A stretch of DNA of 64,000 nt, from NCBI GenBank assembly GCA_033085395.1, contig JANQBS010000145.1, forward strand, positions 39,269-103,268. Reading direction: 5' to 3'. Origin of the DNA: Xanthoparmelia taractica (Eukaryota; Ascomycota; Lecanoromycetes; Lecanorales; Parmeliaceae). Below are positions 23,304 through 33,569 of the stretch, piece by piece; positions within the stretch are counted from its first letter, which is position 1; the number at the start of each line of letters is the position of its first letter. The notes under the pieces were generated by a model. The model was not told the DNA's origin. It made no database searches and worked only from the letters and a program-made list of their open reading frames with translations. The position numbers were made by a program, and so were the translations under genes.

Positions 23304-24641
23304 ATGTCCGTCCAGTACCTGGGATTAGCAATTCACGCACCCAAAATCGAACCGTGGTTGGCCACTTCCATAGCCATTTCTGTTGTCTGCTTCTTGCCTG
23401 TTCTACTTTGGGGCTTACTCAAAGCATCGAATCTACATAATCAGCAAGACAAGCCCGAAGGCTGTCGAAAGCTTGGGTTGAGCGGCAAAAGTAATCTGGA
23501 CGACGAACACGATGAGCAATACAAGGGTGCTGTGGCGGGGCAACATAATGGTGCAGCTTCATGGAGGGTCAAGAGCTTGTGGGTATACCCAATCAAGAGT
23601 TGCAGAGGCGTAGAACTTGCAACAGGAACAGTGACTGGCGCGGGCATGGAGTATGACCGTCAATTCTCTTTTGCACAACTATCCAGCAAGTTCCCCGTAA
23701 GCGCCAATACACCACAGGAAGAGAAAGCAAAGCACAATTGGAAGTTCATAACCCAAAGGAGCCTCCCGCTGATGGCTACGATCAAGACCGAGGTCTGGGT
23801 GCCCGACCCGTCTTCCCCAATGTACTCAGAACGGCATCCAAATGTGCAAAGTGGAGGTGTCCTAGTCATCAGATTCCCCCACATTCAATCCGAAGAAGGG
23901 ATCATGGGAAAAGTCAAGGATATTGCGGCATTAGTGTTTGGCCAACCGGAGAAAGAGGTCCATATACCGTTCAACCCCACAGAAAAGCAGATCTCTGAAA
24001 AGGGCTATGCGGTTGACGATATTGAGATATGGAAAGACAAGCCTAGATCGCTCATTATTGCCAATACAGAGCAGGCTGACCCTTGGTTACAAGAGCTCCG
24101 GTCATATCTAGGAATCACAAATCACCTGGCTCTCTTTCGAGTGTCAAAGGACGACCAGCAGCGAGAAGTCTACCGATGTGCACCCCGGAAGGAAGAGCTT
24201 GGTTATCAGCCAACAGTAAGCTTTCAGGATGCCTATCCGTTGCATATCATGAACCTGGCAAGCGTTCGTGACGTGGGAAGTAGACTTCGAAAGGACGCCC
24301 CACCACTCAGCGCTCGAAACTTCCGACCCAACATTATCATCACAGGGGGTAGCGCTTATGAGGAAGATTCGTGGAAGCGGATCAAGATTGGAGGCCATGA
24401 GTATTACGTTCCTTGCCGGACCGTCCGTTGTCTGCTGCCGAACAACAATCCCATCACGGGTAAGAGGCACGGTTCCGAGCCCAACAGGACATTGAAAGAG
24501 TTTCGGCGCATTGACGCTGGAGATGCGAAGAACGCGTGCCTGGGGATGCAGATGGTCCCGGCGTTGGAGGACAGCCAAATCCAGGTCGGAGATGAAGTCG
24601 AAGTGTTGGAGACGGGAGAGCATTTTTACATCAACCAATGA
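23304..24641 (+). CDS. MOSC domain protein (mARC-like), membrane anchored
   Basis: This gene makes a molybdenum-cofactor sulfurase C-terminal (MOSC) domain protein, a likely amidoxime-reducing-type molybdoenzyme. I start at ATG 23304 (445 residues). The open frame extends 156 bases further upstream but with no ATG. A transmembrane segment (about residues 20-38) is followed by a charged linker (45-80). The N-terminal barrel begins WRVKSLWVYPIKSCRGVEL. The MOSC domain follows, with NFRPNIIITGG, the Cys-bearing loop CRTVRCLLPNNNPITG, and a C-terminal GDEVEVLE. This matches the fungal MOSC_N plus MOSC plan. The cysteine in the loop is the usual cofactor ligand. The anchor suggests a mitochondrial outer-membrane or ER location, which is inferred. 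Confidence 0.85.
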   Translation: MSVQYLGLAIHAPKIEPWLATSIAISVVCFLPVLLWGLLKASNLHNQQDKPEGCRKLGLSGKSNLDDEHDEQYKGAVAGQHNGAASWRVKSLWVYPIKSCRGVELATGTVTGAGMEYDRQFSFAQLSSKFPVSANTPQEEKAKHNWKFITQRSLPLMATIKTEVWVPDPSSPMYSERHPNVQSGGVLVIRFPHIQSEEGIMGKVKDIAALVFGQPEKEVHIPFNPTEKQISEKGYAVDDIEIWKDKPRSLIIANTEQADPWLQELRSYLGITNHLALFRVSKDDQQREVYRCAPRKEELGYQPTVSFQDAYPLHIMNLASVRDVGSRLRKDAPPLSARNFRPNIIITGGSAYEEDSWKRIKIGGHEYYVPCRTVRCLLPNNNPITGKRHGSEPNRTLKEFRRIDAGDAKNACLGMQMVPALEDSQIQVGDEVEVLETGEHFYINQ

Positions 24642-25525
24642 AAACATCCGAACATGATGTCGCTGCCAGGCGTCGAACTGCGCAAAGAAGCGGTGCGTAG
24701 AGGTCCAGCAGTGAGGATGAAGCAGAAACCTTGGGGAGACCATTGGGATTTCTATCCTTGTCGCCCATCGCTTTTGAGCTTGATGGAGTCGGCCGATGAA
24801 TGGAGTAGATTCGAAATAGGACTGCCATGACCTTGGGCCGGATGTCTGATCCAGATGCCGAATCACAGGCGAGATCCTCTTACAGATCCTGTAACATGCC
24901 AGATAGAATCTCGCGTGGAAGATTGACGGGATCGGCCGACGTACCTCGTACACAATGATCCTATCGGGACCGACCACTTTCTTAAGTAAGGTGCACTTAT
25001 CTGCCTGCACTTATCTTTTTTTAAGCTTTGGTGTACTCGAGAATGTAGGGCTAGATAGTACCAAAAAGCCTGGACCACAGCAGATTTCTTTTTTTCTTTT
25101 TCCTGCGCAACTAACATCTAAGCACATAAGGCCCAAAGGTACGAAATACCTTTACTTGCCTTATCTTTTCTACGCCAATCATCGGCATCATCCGTTGGTT
25201 CGCTATCGCATCGCAAGCTAATCATCCAAAACCCTTCTCCATATTTTAACTTATTCTGCTTGACATATTGACATTAATATAGCAGATCGGCGGCTTGCGT
25301 CGATAGCTAGCTATATATATAAAAAGCCGCCTTGGGTCATCTGTCTCTTTCTCACTCACTCTGCACCCAGTAGTTGCCTGGCTAAAGCTAATCATACGTC
25401 TGTCTTACAACCGTCGCTAGTCAGGAAAACATCACAGCTCATGAGATACTACTGCAACATATCCAAAGATTGGCGCTCCTCGTCCATGCTCAATTGATCT
25501 AAATAGGCACTCTAAGCTTAATAGA
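24642..25525. other. Intergenic region upstream of the purine permease
   Basis: This stretch contains the 3' flank of the MOSC gene and the promoter of the permease. A 288-codon open frame on the minus strand at 24144-25010 is antisense to the MOSC gene and is not called. Confidence 0.45.
24990..25325 (+). promoter_or_regulatory. Purine permease promoter: GATA sites and TATA box
   Basis: TTATCT (the reverse of AGATAA, an HGATAR site) occurs at 24997-25002, 25011-25016 and 25161-25166, and CGATAG at 25301-25306. HGATAR is the target of AreA-type nitrogen regulators. A TATATATATAAAAAG box lies at 25311-25325, about 200 bp before the ATG. At 25182-25195 the sequence TCGG-N6-CCGT differs by one base from the TCGG-N6-CCGA site of the purine-pathway activator UaY known from Aspergillus. 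The sites are read directly; regulation is inferred from the known control of uapA and uapC. Confidence 0.55.
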
Positions 25526-27444
25526 ATGGACGATTCCCCAGACCGTATCGGGCCCGACATGAGCCCGAAAACCACCTTCTCCGACAAGGCCAGGGGCATT
25601 CTCAGGGCTTTGACCACCAAGTAAGGAAATCACCTCGAGTTTTCACTCACCATCCGCTGATGCAAACCAGAGAGGGTCTGATCGGCGACTACGACTATGC
25701 CTTCCTATTCAAACCCAATCTACCATTCATGACAAAGTCGAAAAGAGCTGCCCCCTTCTTCGGCCTCAATGACAGCATGCCCATCTTCCTCGCTCTACTC
25801 TTAGGCTTCCAGCATGCATTGTCCATGTTGGCTGGCATCATCACCCCTCCCATCATCATTGCTGGTCAAGGAGGCGCCAGTTTAGGAGCAGACGACACGC
25901 AGTATCTGGTATCTACGGCGTTGATCGTCGCTGGTATCCTATCTTCCGTCCAGATCACGAGATTCCACATCTACAAGTCACCCTACTATATCGGCACGGG
26001 TTTGATTTCCGTAGTCGGGACGAGCTTCTCCATCATCCCCGTCACTTCAGGTGCGTTTACACAGATGTACTCCACTGGCTTCTGTCCCACGGGCGCCGGT
26101 GGAACCAAACTACCCTGTCCGGAAGGCTACGGCGCTCTGCTCGGGACCGCCTGCCTCTGCGCACTCCTCGAAATCGGCCTCTCATTCACCAAACCCGCGA
26201 TCCTGAAGCGAGTCTTCCCTCCCCTCGTCACCGGCCCCACAGTCATGCTCATCGGTATCGCCTTGGTCCAAAGCGGGTTCCAAGACTGGGCCGGAGGCTC
26301 CGGAACCCCGGGCTGCATCACCCACCCAACAAGCGGTCCCTACACCGTCTGTCCCGAAGTCGGCGCGCCCCACGCCCTCCCCTGGGGCAGCGCCGAATAC
26401 ATCGGCCTCGGCTTCTCCGTCTTCGTAACCATCATCCTCTGCGAGCGCTTCGGCAGCCCCATCATGAAGTCCTGCGCCGTCGTCGTCGGTCTCCTCGTCG
26501 GCTGCATCATCGCCGGCGCCACGGGGTACTTTTCCGCCTCCGGAATCAACGCCGCACCCGCCGCCTCCTTCATCTGGGTCAAAACCTTCCCCTTGAGCAT
26601 CTACGCGCCCATCATCCTCCCGCTCCTGGCCGTATACATTGTGCTCATGATGGAAGCCATCGGCGACATCAGCGCCACATGCGACGTCTCGCGGCTAGAA
26701 GTCGAAGGCAAACTCTTCGACTCGCGGATCCAAGGCGGCGTGCTAGCCGACGGCCTCAACGGCCTCATCGCCGGCCTCTGCACCATAACCCCCATGTCGA
26801 CCTTCGCCCAGAATAACGGCGTCATCGCCCTGACCCGCTGCGCGAACCGCAAAGCCGGCTACGCCGCCTGCTTCTTCCTCTTCATCATGGGCGTCTTCTC
26901 CAAATTCGCCGCCGCGCTCGTCGCGATCCCGAGCCCCGTCCTCGGCGGCCTCACCACCTTCCTCTTCAGCTCCGTTGCCGTCTCCGGCATCCGTATTATC
27001 TCCACCGTGCCCTTCACGCGACGCAACCGTTTTATCCTGACCGCGTCGCTCTCGCTCGGGTTCGGCGCGATCCTGGTACCCAACTGGTTCTCGTACGTCT
27101 TCACGTACAAGGGCAGCAATCAAGCCAAGCAAGGCTTCTTCAACGCCATCATTTTGGTGCTCGAGACCGGTTTCGCAGGTACGTAACCGATGCAATCCCT
27201 GACAACAATCTTCCATAACACCCCCCCAACCCCCTTTCCCCTCCTCAGGCTAACACCAGAAACAGTGACTGCCTTCCTCGCCATCATCCTCAACCTAGTC
27301 CTGGCTGAAGAAATCGAAGATGAAGCCGCTAGCATAACCGCCAACGAAGTAGACGCGGCCGCCGACCAGGAGGAATGGAGGCGGATACAGCGAGGGAAGG
27401 TGAACGGAGTGGGGAAAGAGGATGGGGAGAAGGGGGTCGTATAA
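25526..27444 (+). CDS. Uric acid/xanthine permease (UapA/UapC type, NAT/NCS2 family)
   Basis: This is a plasma-membrane proton-coupled purine transporter. I read exons 25526-25620, 25671-27178 and 27266-27444 (introns 50 and 87 bp), giving 593 residues, close to known fungal members. Key family motifs are present: GFQHALSML in segment 1, MMEAIGDISATCDVSR in segment 8 (with the substrate-binding Glu and nearby Asp), and the signature QNNGVIALTR (Gln-Asn-x-Gly-x4-Thr). About 12-14 hydrophobic segments are visible. The short N-terminal tail and the acidic C-terminal tail (LAEEIEDEAAS) are cytoplasmic and probably used in endocytic turnover. The long third-codon-position GC run in the middle exon shows strong codon preference and suggests high expression. 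Confidence 0.9.
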
Positions 27445-27963
27445 TTGGATATAACGATGGGATGCGAGGGGTTAGGATAGGATGCGCTGGGTGTATCAAT
27501 ACTTCTTTTTGGAGGAAAGAAGGGAGGGGGGGGATTGGAATGGTGTAGGGATGCATGATTGAGCGGATCCATACTGTATGTAAATCCTAGCTCGGAGATG
27601 CCATGCCATGCAACGCTATACCAACCAGGACTCATTAATGGGAATACCTTATGCAAAAGTGGTCCGTAGCGGATGATGCTCTCGAGTCATGGCTTCGTAT
27701 CTTCATGTTGTCATTTCCATGCTATGATATCCATGGGTTTCCAATCCACGCAGTGCTCCCAGAAAAAAGATACTGAATCAGTGATAATTTATGCCACATT
27801 CATGAGGTGCAGACGCCCGCATGTAGTTCACCTTTGCGGACCTGCCAGGTGAATGATACCCATAATCCACATGGCTAGTCGAATCATGCAGCGATTCCGG
27901 TAAAGACGACGTATCGTTCATAGAAGCCAGCTTCAGAAGCACGCTCCATTTCCTAAGACCTTT
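27445..27963. other. Convergent intergenic region
   Basis: This is 3' flank between the permease and the Nudix-like gene. Nothing else is recognised. Confidence 0.45.
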
Positions 27964-28821
27964 TCACAGGACCCTTTTCTTAAGATGGCTTTTCCTTCTG
28001 AGTTTATCGACAAGTATTCCTCCATATCCAACTTCGCTTTCGTCTTCCTTCGTGTCTTTTTCCTTGTCATCACCTTTCGCCGCTCGTGGCGCACTCATCT
28101 CGTCGTAATATGCTTTTTTGCGTGCCCTCTCCGCCCTAACAGCCTGAGCCCTCACCTCCTCCTCAGTTTCCTGTCGCAGCTGGAAAGCCTGCAGTATGAC
28201 ATCTTTCTGTTGGGGCGTCACGAGCGTGAATATCTCATCTAGAATATCTTCCTCTGTAACCCAAACGAAATCCTGATGCTGGGCGGGATCTACTTCGATG
28301 TGCACATCGTTCAACGCAGGACATGTGCATTTTCCGGTATTGTCAAAAACGGCCATCTCGGTTATCTCGATCTCGAAGCTTAATCTGACCGATAGACCCT
28401 GGCTGGTCTCGGACTCCTCCCCATTCCCAATCTGCTTCAAGAACCGCTTGAGGTGCAACCCCGTCTCTTCCAACATCACCCTCTCCACAGAATGGAGAAC
28501 CGTTTGATCCGTGAGCTCAGAGTCGCCCCAGGGGACCTCCCAAAGGTCAGGAAATTTGGTATTGGTGGAAGGGTGTTGTAGGAGGAGGAGTCGAGCCGGT
28601 TCGATGGGGGCGTTCAAGGGTGCGTTAGAGGCTATTCCTTTATTCGTGAGGGACTTGTACGGGGGAGGTCGTATGAGGTCGAATTTCGGTGGGTGAAAGA
28701 CGAAGCCGGCGACTGCAAGGTCAGTATACTGCTTGTTTCTTGTGAGGAAAGCTTCGGGCTTGATGTAGTGATGGCGGAGGGCGGCTGGGGCCTTGATCTT
28801 CATGGTCTTTTTAGAGGGCAT
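27964..28821 (-). CDS. Nudix-like hydrolase with an altered Nudix box
   Basis: I start at ATG 28821 (MPSKKTMKIK), giving 285 residues. The frame stays open a further 58 codons upstream, but that part is hydrophobic and not family-like. The Nudix fold is shown by LAVAGFVFHP, the WEVPWG turn and SVERVMLEETGLHLKRF. The catalytic box GX5EX7REUXEEXGU is only partly kept: the EE-x-G end is present, but the first Glu of the REUXEE segment is replaced (RVMLEE). The spacing after WEVPWG does not place the expected Glu. A charged, coiled-coil-like C-terminal tail (about 210-285) follows. It may be a binding-only or substrate-shifted member. It shares a promoter region with the CHIP-like gene. Confidence 0.65.
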   Translation of the reverse strand: MPSKKTMKIKAPAALRHHYIKPEAFLTRNKQYTDLAVAGFVFHPPKFDLIRPPPYKSLTNKGIASNAPLNAPIEPARLLLLQHPSTNTKFPDLWEVPWGDSELTDQTVLHSVERVMLEETGLHLKRFLKQIGNGEESETSQGLSVRLSFEIEITEMAVFDNTGKCTCPALNDVHIEVDPAQHQDFVWVTEEDILDEIFTLVTPQQKDVILQAFQLRQETEEEVRAQAVRAERARKKAYYDEMSAPRAAKGDDKEKDTKEDESEVGYGGILVDKLRRKSHLKKRVL

Positions 28822-29336
28822 GATGGCTGAGTAGTCAGATGAATTTGAAGCTCTAGAGATGTTGTGCAAGCAGTTGTGAGAAAAGAGATGCAAGACGAGA
28901 TGTAAGAGCCTTGAGATGATAAGCTCAAGGCAGAGAAAGGATGAAGGAGATGTTGCAAAAAGCTCAGCAAGTGTCTGCTCAGCGTTCTGTCTCATTGTCA
29001 GTAAATGATCTAAGCTAGCACTGATATGTTAGTCTGGGAGCTTCGCGACTTCTTCTGAATGTAAGTGAATTCATTGTGAACGATCACACAAGCCATGAAG
29101 TGAAGTGGAGAAGAGTGAAGGAGTAGGTATTCTGCGGAAGGACCGAGTCAGCCGGTCTCTTATATCCGAAGGAAATGCGTCTTATTCCCGCCAATTGTCT
29201 TACCCGACCTGCCCGTGGCGACAAACAATCCCTCACCTTCCATGCATATGTAAGCAATTTCTTTGTGCAGCACCAGCTAGGTGGCACATCTGAACCATGA
29301 AAGACACATCGCTTCCTTCACATAGCCGCCGATAAC
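28822..29336. promoter_or_regulatory. Shared divergent promoter region, Nudix-like and CHIP-like genes
   Basis: The two starts at 28821 (leftward) and 29337 (rightward) are 515 bp apart. No sharp TATA box or known site stands out, so the call rests on gene orientation. Confidence 0.4.
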
Positions 29337-30342
29337 ATGGCGCACCGAGCTGTACTTCTGAAGGAGGAGGGCAACAAGTAAGCGAATTACCACTTACTCT
29401 CCAGCAATTGTCCCACGCTGACTTGACTCAGGCACTTCCAGAACGGCGAATACACGGAAGCGGAGGGTCTCTATTCTCAAGCGTACAACCCATCAGCCCA
29501 CTCTTGCCTCTCATAATTGCCCGCTCATTCGCATACAGGATACAAAAAGATCCGTCAAACCCCAAGCTCTTCACCAATCGTGCCATGACCCGCATCAAGC
29601 TCCAACAGTTCGAGGGCTGCATGGATGACTGTCTAAAGGCAATAGAGCTAGACCGTGTTAACATGAAGGGATACTTTCTCCTCGCGCAGGCCCAACTCGC
29701 GCTGAATCACCCAAACGAAGCCCTTTCTTCCGCCCTCACCGCCTATGAAAAATGCCTCGAGTCCAATGACAAATCAGCTGGCGCCGTCTCCGGTCTTGTT
29801 TTGCAAGCTAAAAAGCAGAAGTGGGAAGCCAAAGAAAAGGAGCGGGTACGAAATCGGAGCTCAATGTTGCGGGAGCTGGAGGACATGTTGTCGAAGAACA
29901 AACGAGAGGAATTGCGGCAGTTGAGGCTCAAGATGCTGAGTTTTAATGAAGAGGCGGAGGAGAAATCGGACATTGAGTTGGAATGCAGAAAAAAGATTGA
30001 GGAGTTAAGGACGATATTTGCAATTGCGGACCCGAAGAACTTGCAGCGGAGGGTATATCTGATCCGCCAAGTTCTATTTGTGGCTGTTGACCGCTGACAT
30101 CTTAAAAGGAAGTCCCAGACTACCTCATCGACAGCATATCCTTCACCGTCATGCACGACCCTGTGATGACAAAGACCGGCAATTCGTATGACCGAGTCAC
30201 ACTAATGGAGCATTTCAAGCGGTCGTACACAGATCCCCTGACTAGAGAGCCCTTACGAGCTGATGATATACGGCCAAATTTAGCATTGAAGCAAGCATGC
30301 GAGGATTTTCTTGAAAACAATGGGTGGGCGGTTGATTATTAA
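29337..30342 (+). CDS. CHIP-type TPR and U-box ubiquitin ligase
   Basis: This gene makes a co-chaperone E3 ligase. I read exons 29337-29377, 29432-29482, 29539-30052 and 30109-30342 (introns 54, 56 and 56 bp), giving 279 residues. TPR repeats occupy the N-terminal part: GNKHFQNGEYTEAEGLYSQA, FTNRAMTRIKLQQFEGCMDD and GYFLLAQAQLALNHPNEALS. These bind the EEVD tail of Hsp70/Hsp90. A charged helical coiled-coil (about 130-200) follows, then a U-box with DYLIDSISFTVMHDPVMTKTG, SYDRVTLMEHF and DPLTREPL. Domain order and length match STUB1/CHIP. It is expected to ubiquitinate misfolded chaperone clients in the cytosol. Family assignment is firm. Confidence 0.9.
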
Positions 30343-31495
30343 CGGCAAGCTTAGCAATTGCCTGACGGCAATCTACGGTGGTGACTCATTGCGTTCGTGC
30401 GCACTGGGAGGTAGTAGAGTTCAGGTGTTGCCGGCTGCCTATGTATATGATACCCAATACTGCGTGACCAACAAATATCGGACATTCGTCCACAGCTCAG
30501 GTCATCACTGGCAAGAGCCTCCGTACGACTATAGAATGCTTTCTGGAAGAAACGACGACATCCGCTGCGTGCTGACGTGTCATCCCTTGAGATTTTTGGG
30601 ATTCACGCTTCAAACCTATTCAACGGATGTTTATGGGGTAAATATATTCTCGGCTCACTACAATAAGCGCTCTTTTTACTCTAATACAACTGTGTGTGAA
30701 ACTGCCTCGCACGATCAGTGATGACCTCATGGATACAGTGGCAGAAAAAGCGAAGACGGGTTGGAATCGGTGCTGTACATCTGCTCGTGTGATCGGATAT
30801 GCCAAGCTCATTATAGCCAAACCGTCGTCAAGCGGCACTGCCGCCTCAAGTCTGGACGCTCCAGGGTTCCTCGTTCACTTGCAATGATCACTAGCGCCTA
30901 TCCATGTTTCCAGCGTCGTCAAGCAGTACGTGAGAAGAGATTCAAATACAGATACCAAGGCAAAAATCATGCCAACGCTGTGCTATCAGGCTGGTAGTCA
31001 CCTGATCTTATTGGTCAGGCGCTTCACGATCACCCGGGGACGTGCATAAGCCGTCATTGGATCCTTCACAAGAGGGGGCGTTTCGTCCACCGCAACTCTT
31101 TATGACTTTGGAACCTTATTCCTCGAATTTCTTCATCATGTAAACCGCGCTGCAGCTGCTTTCATCTCACGTGAAGGCTCATGTCTGCTTTAGTGCCACG
31201 GACAATATATTGACGCATCAAACCTTCCTCATCTGGATCGATACCACGCTGTACGTCTTGTACAACCACTTCTACGGGTGTCAGTAAAGCGCAACAGCAA
31301 TTTCCGAATGTTCATTTTACAATCTGCACGTCGGCTGCTGACATCTGCAAAAGCATTTCCCCTTTGGTACCGGTGCGAGTAGGTCATACTGAAGTCTCCA
31401 TCCAGCACGACCATTAGCGCATCATAGTCCCCACTGTTGTTGCAGCTTCTGCCGCTAAGGTCCAAAGCAGATCCTCGAAGTAGTACAAAGCGTCA
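30343..31495. other. Intergenic region (1.15 kb)
   Basis: No gene is recognised. Short open frames overlap on both strands without shared features. Confidence 0.4.
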
Positions 31496-32590
31496 ATGGC
31501 CAAGGACAAATACAACATGCCAATTCCCAAGGCGATCAATTACATCTGGCTTGGCCGAACTTTCGAGGATTTCGACCAGATACCGATTCAACAATGTGTA
31601 AAGAATAATCAAGACTACCGCGTTAGACTATGGCTTGACGACTTCTCAATGCTAGAGATGGAAGGATTGTGCGGGCTCCCTAAGATTCTCCCTTCTGCGA
31701 GCTTAAAGATTTATAAATCAGGCATGAACAAGGCAATCAGCGCCGCTCACATCAGCAAAACATTCGCCATGCTAGTACGTGCCCAGATAGAGTATTATAA
31801 AGTCCATCTAAATACCCAAATACGAGCAAATATTCCTACGATCCAGAAATTTCAAGTCTTCCTCCAACAGAACGGACTACACAATATCGAAGTACTTTTC
31901 CTATCCGACTTCTACGCAACTTTGTTCCACGCAGAACACCAGAGGGACGGAAACTCCCTCTGCTATCCCAGTCTGCACCCATCGTCCCAAGCATCCAGGT
32001 GGGAGAACCTAGGCCCAGAAGTCCAACTACTACAATGGGCCTTCTTCGAACGATACCGCGAAAACTACGCCGCGGCATCCAACCTCCTCCGCGTACAGCT
32101 CCTTCAAACACACCCAGGCGTCTACGTCGACCACCATACCACCGTCCCCTTCCTCGGCAACCTAAAAGCCTTCCGATTTGCCCTTGCCGCCAACAACACC
32201 GCCACGCAAACCTTCCTCGCCAGCGCGCCCAATCACCCCTGCCTCCAGTACTTCCGTCTCTGCATCCTCCAGCACTACGCCGCCATGTTGAAAAACGACT
32301 TCAAGTGCCTAACGCTCGATTACACCACCATGACAAGACCCAGCGACCCGACCGATTTCCAGAACCCATACTTTGCCGAGACGCACGCACTTTCTGGTCC
32401 AGGGGCCTTTTTTGGCGCGATGAAGGACGTGGCGGAAGGCGCGTTGGGGGAGAATGTCGATATTAGGGGGGCGGCGATGAGGGGGGTTGGGGTGCACGCT
32501 GCGAGGTTGAAGGGGTTGGATGTGGATGGTGGGGAGATGGCGGACGAGGGTGCTTTGGGCAGGCATAGAAAAGAGCAGAACAGGAGCTGA
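31496..32590 (+). CDS. Glycosyltransferase-like protein (TcdA/TcdB-catalytic-domain type), altered metal site
   Basis: This is an intronless gene of 364 residues. The start IPKAINYIWLGR followed by a WLDDFSML stretch is the opening pattern of GT-A enzymes related to large-clostridial-cytotoxin catalytic domains and other sugar transferases with DxD sites. Downstream, ENYAAASNLLRVQLL and GVYVDHHTTVP stand where the family usually has a donor-binding Asp and the DxD metal motif. Here the first Asp of the DxD is kept and the second is His. A Gly/Ala-rich C-terminal tail follows. I saw no signal peptide or membrane segment. The gene may be an active variant, a metal-independent form or a dead enzyme. 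Acceptor and role are unknown. Similarity is by motif only. Confidence 0.5.
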   Translation: MAKDKYNMPIPKAINYIWLGRTFEDFDQIPIQQCVKNNQDYRVRLWLDDFSMLEMEGLCGLPKILPSASLKIYKSGMNKAISAAHISKTFAMLVRAQIEYYKVHLNTQIRANIPTIQKFQVFLQQNGLHNIEVLFLSDFYATLFHAEHQRDGNSLCYPSLHPSSQASRWENLGPEVQLLQWAFFERYRENYAAASNLLRVQLLQTHPGVYVDHHTTVPFLGNLKAFRFALAANNTATQTFLASAPNHPCLQYFRLCILQHYAAMLKNDFKCLTLDYTTMTRPSDPTDFQNPYFAETHALSGPGAFFGAMKDVAEGALGENVDIRGAAMRGVGVHAARLKGLDVDGGEMADEGALGRHRKEQNRS

Positions 32591-33569
32591 TGGCGGGGAA
32601 CACGGCAATTGTTTGAGCATGGAGTGGAGCGGGATGACACATCTGCAATCAAATACTCATTGAACCATCGCCTTACGCCTCGAAAACAGATCTCAGTCGA
32701 CCAGACAAATAGAAGGCTATACTTCTACTGCCGAAACATCCCTCTGTTCCATCAACATACCAGCAACCCTCATCCCCCCCCTCTCCTCTCCCTGTTCTAT
32801 CACTCGCTTTCCCCCTTCCCCCCTTCTTGAATATCCTATCCTTCCTAACCTCCTTTCCCTTTCCCCTTTCCCCTTTCCCCTTTCCCCTTTCCCCTTTCCG
32901 TTCACCCCACCGATCCCCCGGTCCCGAAAGCGGAGCAGCGCGCAATCAGGCTCTGAAAATTTAATTATTGGTCGACTTGCGGCTCCTTCCCTTCCGAAAA
33001 GTTGGAAGTAAGTTTGCTTCCGTGCTTACTCCTTTGAACTCATCCCATGCTTTTTCCCACTGGGGAAATCTCAATGCGGCAAAGCTCCTTCTCCTGGGCT
33101 GAAACAGAAATTACAAAATCATGAACTTCATTTCGGATACTTACACATACACACTCGGAACTTGGGATTCGGGATTGCCGTCTCCAAGTTCATAAGGATG
33201 TGAGAATTCTTTAGAGAGTATGACAAGGGAGTATGGGGAGTAGCGAGGGAGCAACAAGAAGCATAAGGGAACAGAAAGGGAGCACGAAGAAGCAGAGCAG
33301 GAGCAAAAGACCTAAATGGTTGTTAACGCGGAGGCGCAGTAGCATTGCTAAAATTGGTAATCAAGTCCCTATATTAAGATATTGTATATGATTATACCAA
33401 GAGCTTCGATCCTCCCCCTCGCTCTTCCTCCAAAAAAAATATCCCACTCCGCGTCGTCACCTCCTACTCACCTTCCCCCAGAGACTCCAAATAATCTCGC
33501 CCAACGATGTACCCCCCTTCTTCCACCCGCCATCTCCAATGATCTCCGCCGGCTCATCCACCTTCGTAC
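32591..33569. other. Intergenic region with a (CCCCTTT)n tract
   Basis: This is about 980 bp between the glycosyltransferase-like gene and the 3' end of the S41 gene. The repeat at 32855-32898 is listed separately. No gene is recognised. Confidence 0.45.
32855..32898. repeat. (CCCCTTT)n heptamer tract
   Basis: About six tandem copies of CCCCTTT occur, the first copies slightly diverged. The minus strand thus carries spaced runs of four G, a possible G-quadruplex. It lies at the left edge of the accessory tract. Confidence 0.8.

Noticed and set aside
24144..25010. 288-codon minus-strand frame
   Set aside because: It lies antisense to the MOSC gene and shows no domain; the plus-strand frame has clear MOSC motifs.
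26743..27216. 157-codon minus-strand frame
   Set aside because: It is a shadow of the permease: the high third-position GC of the sense strand keeps antisense frames open.
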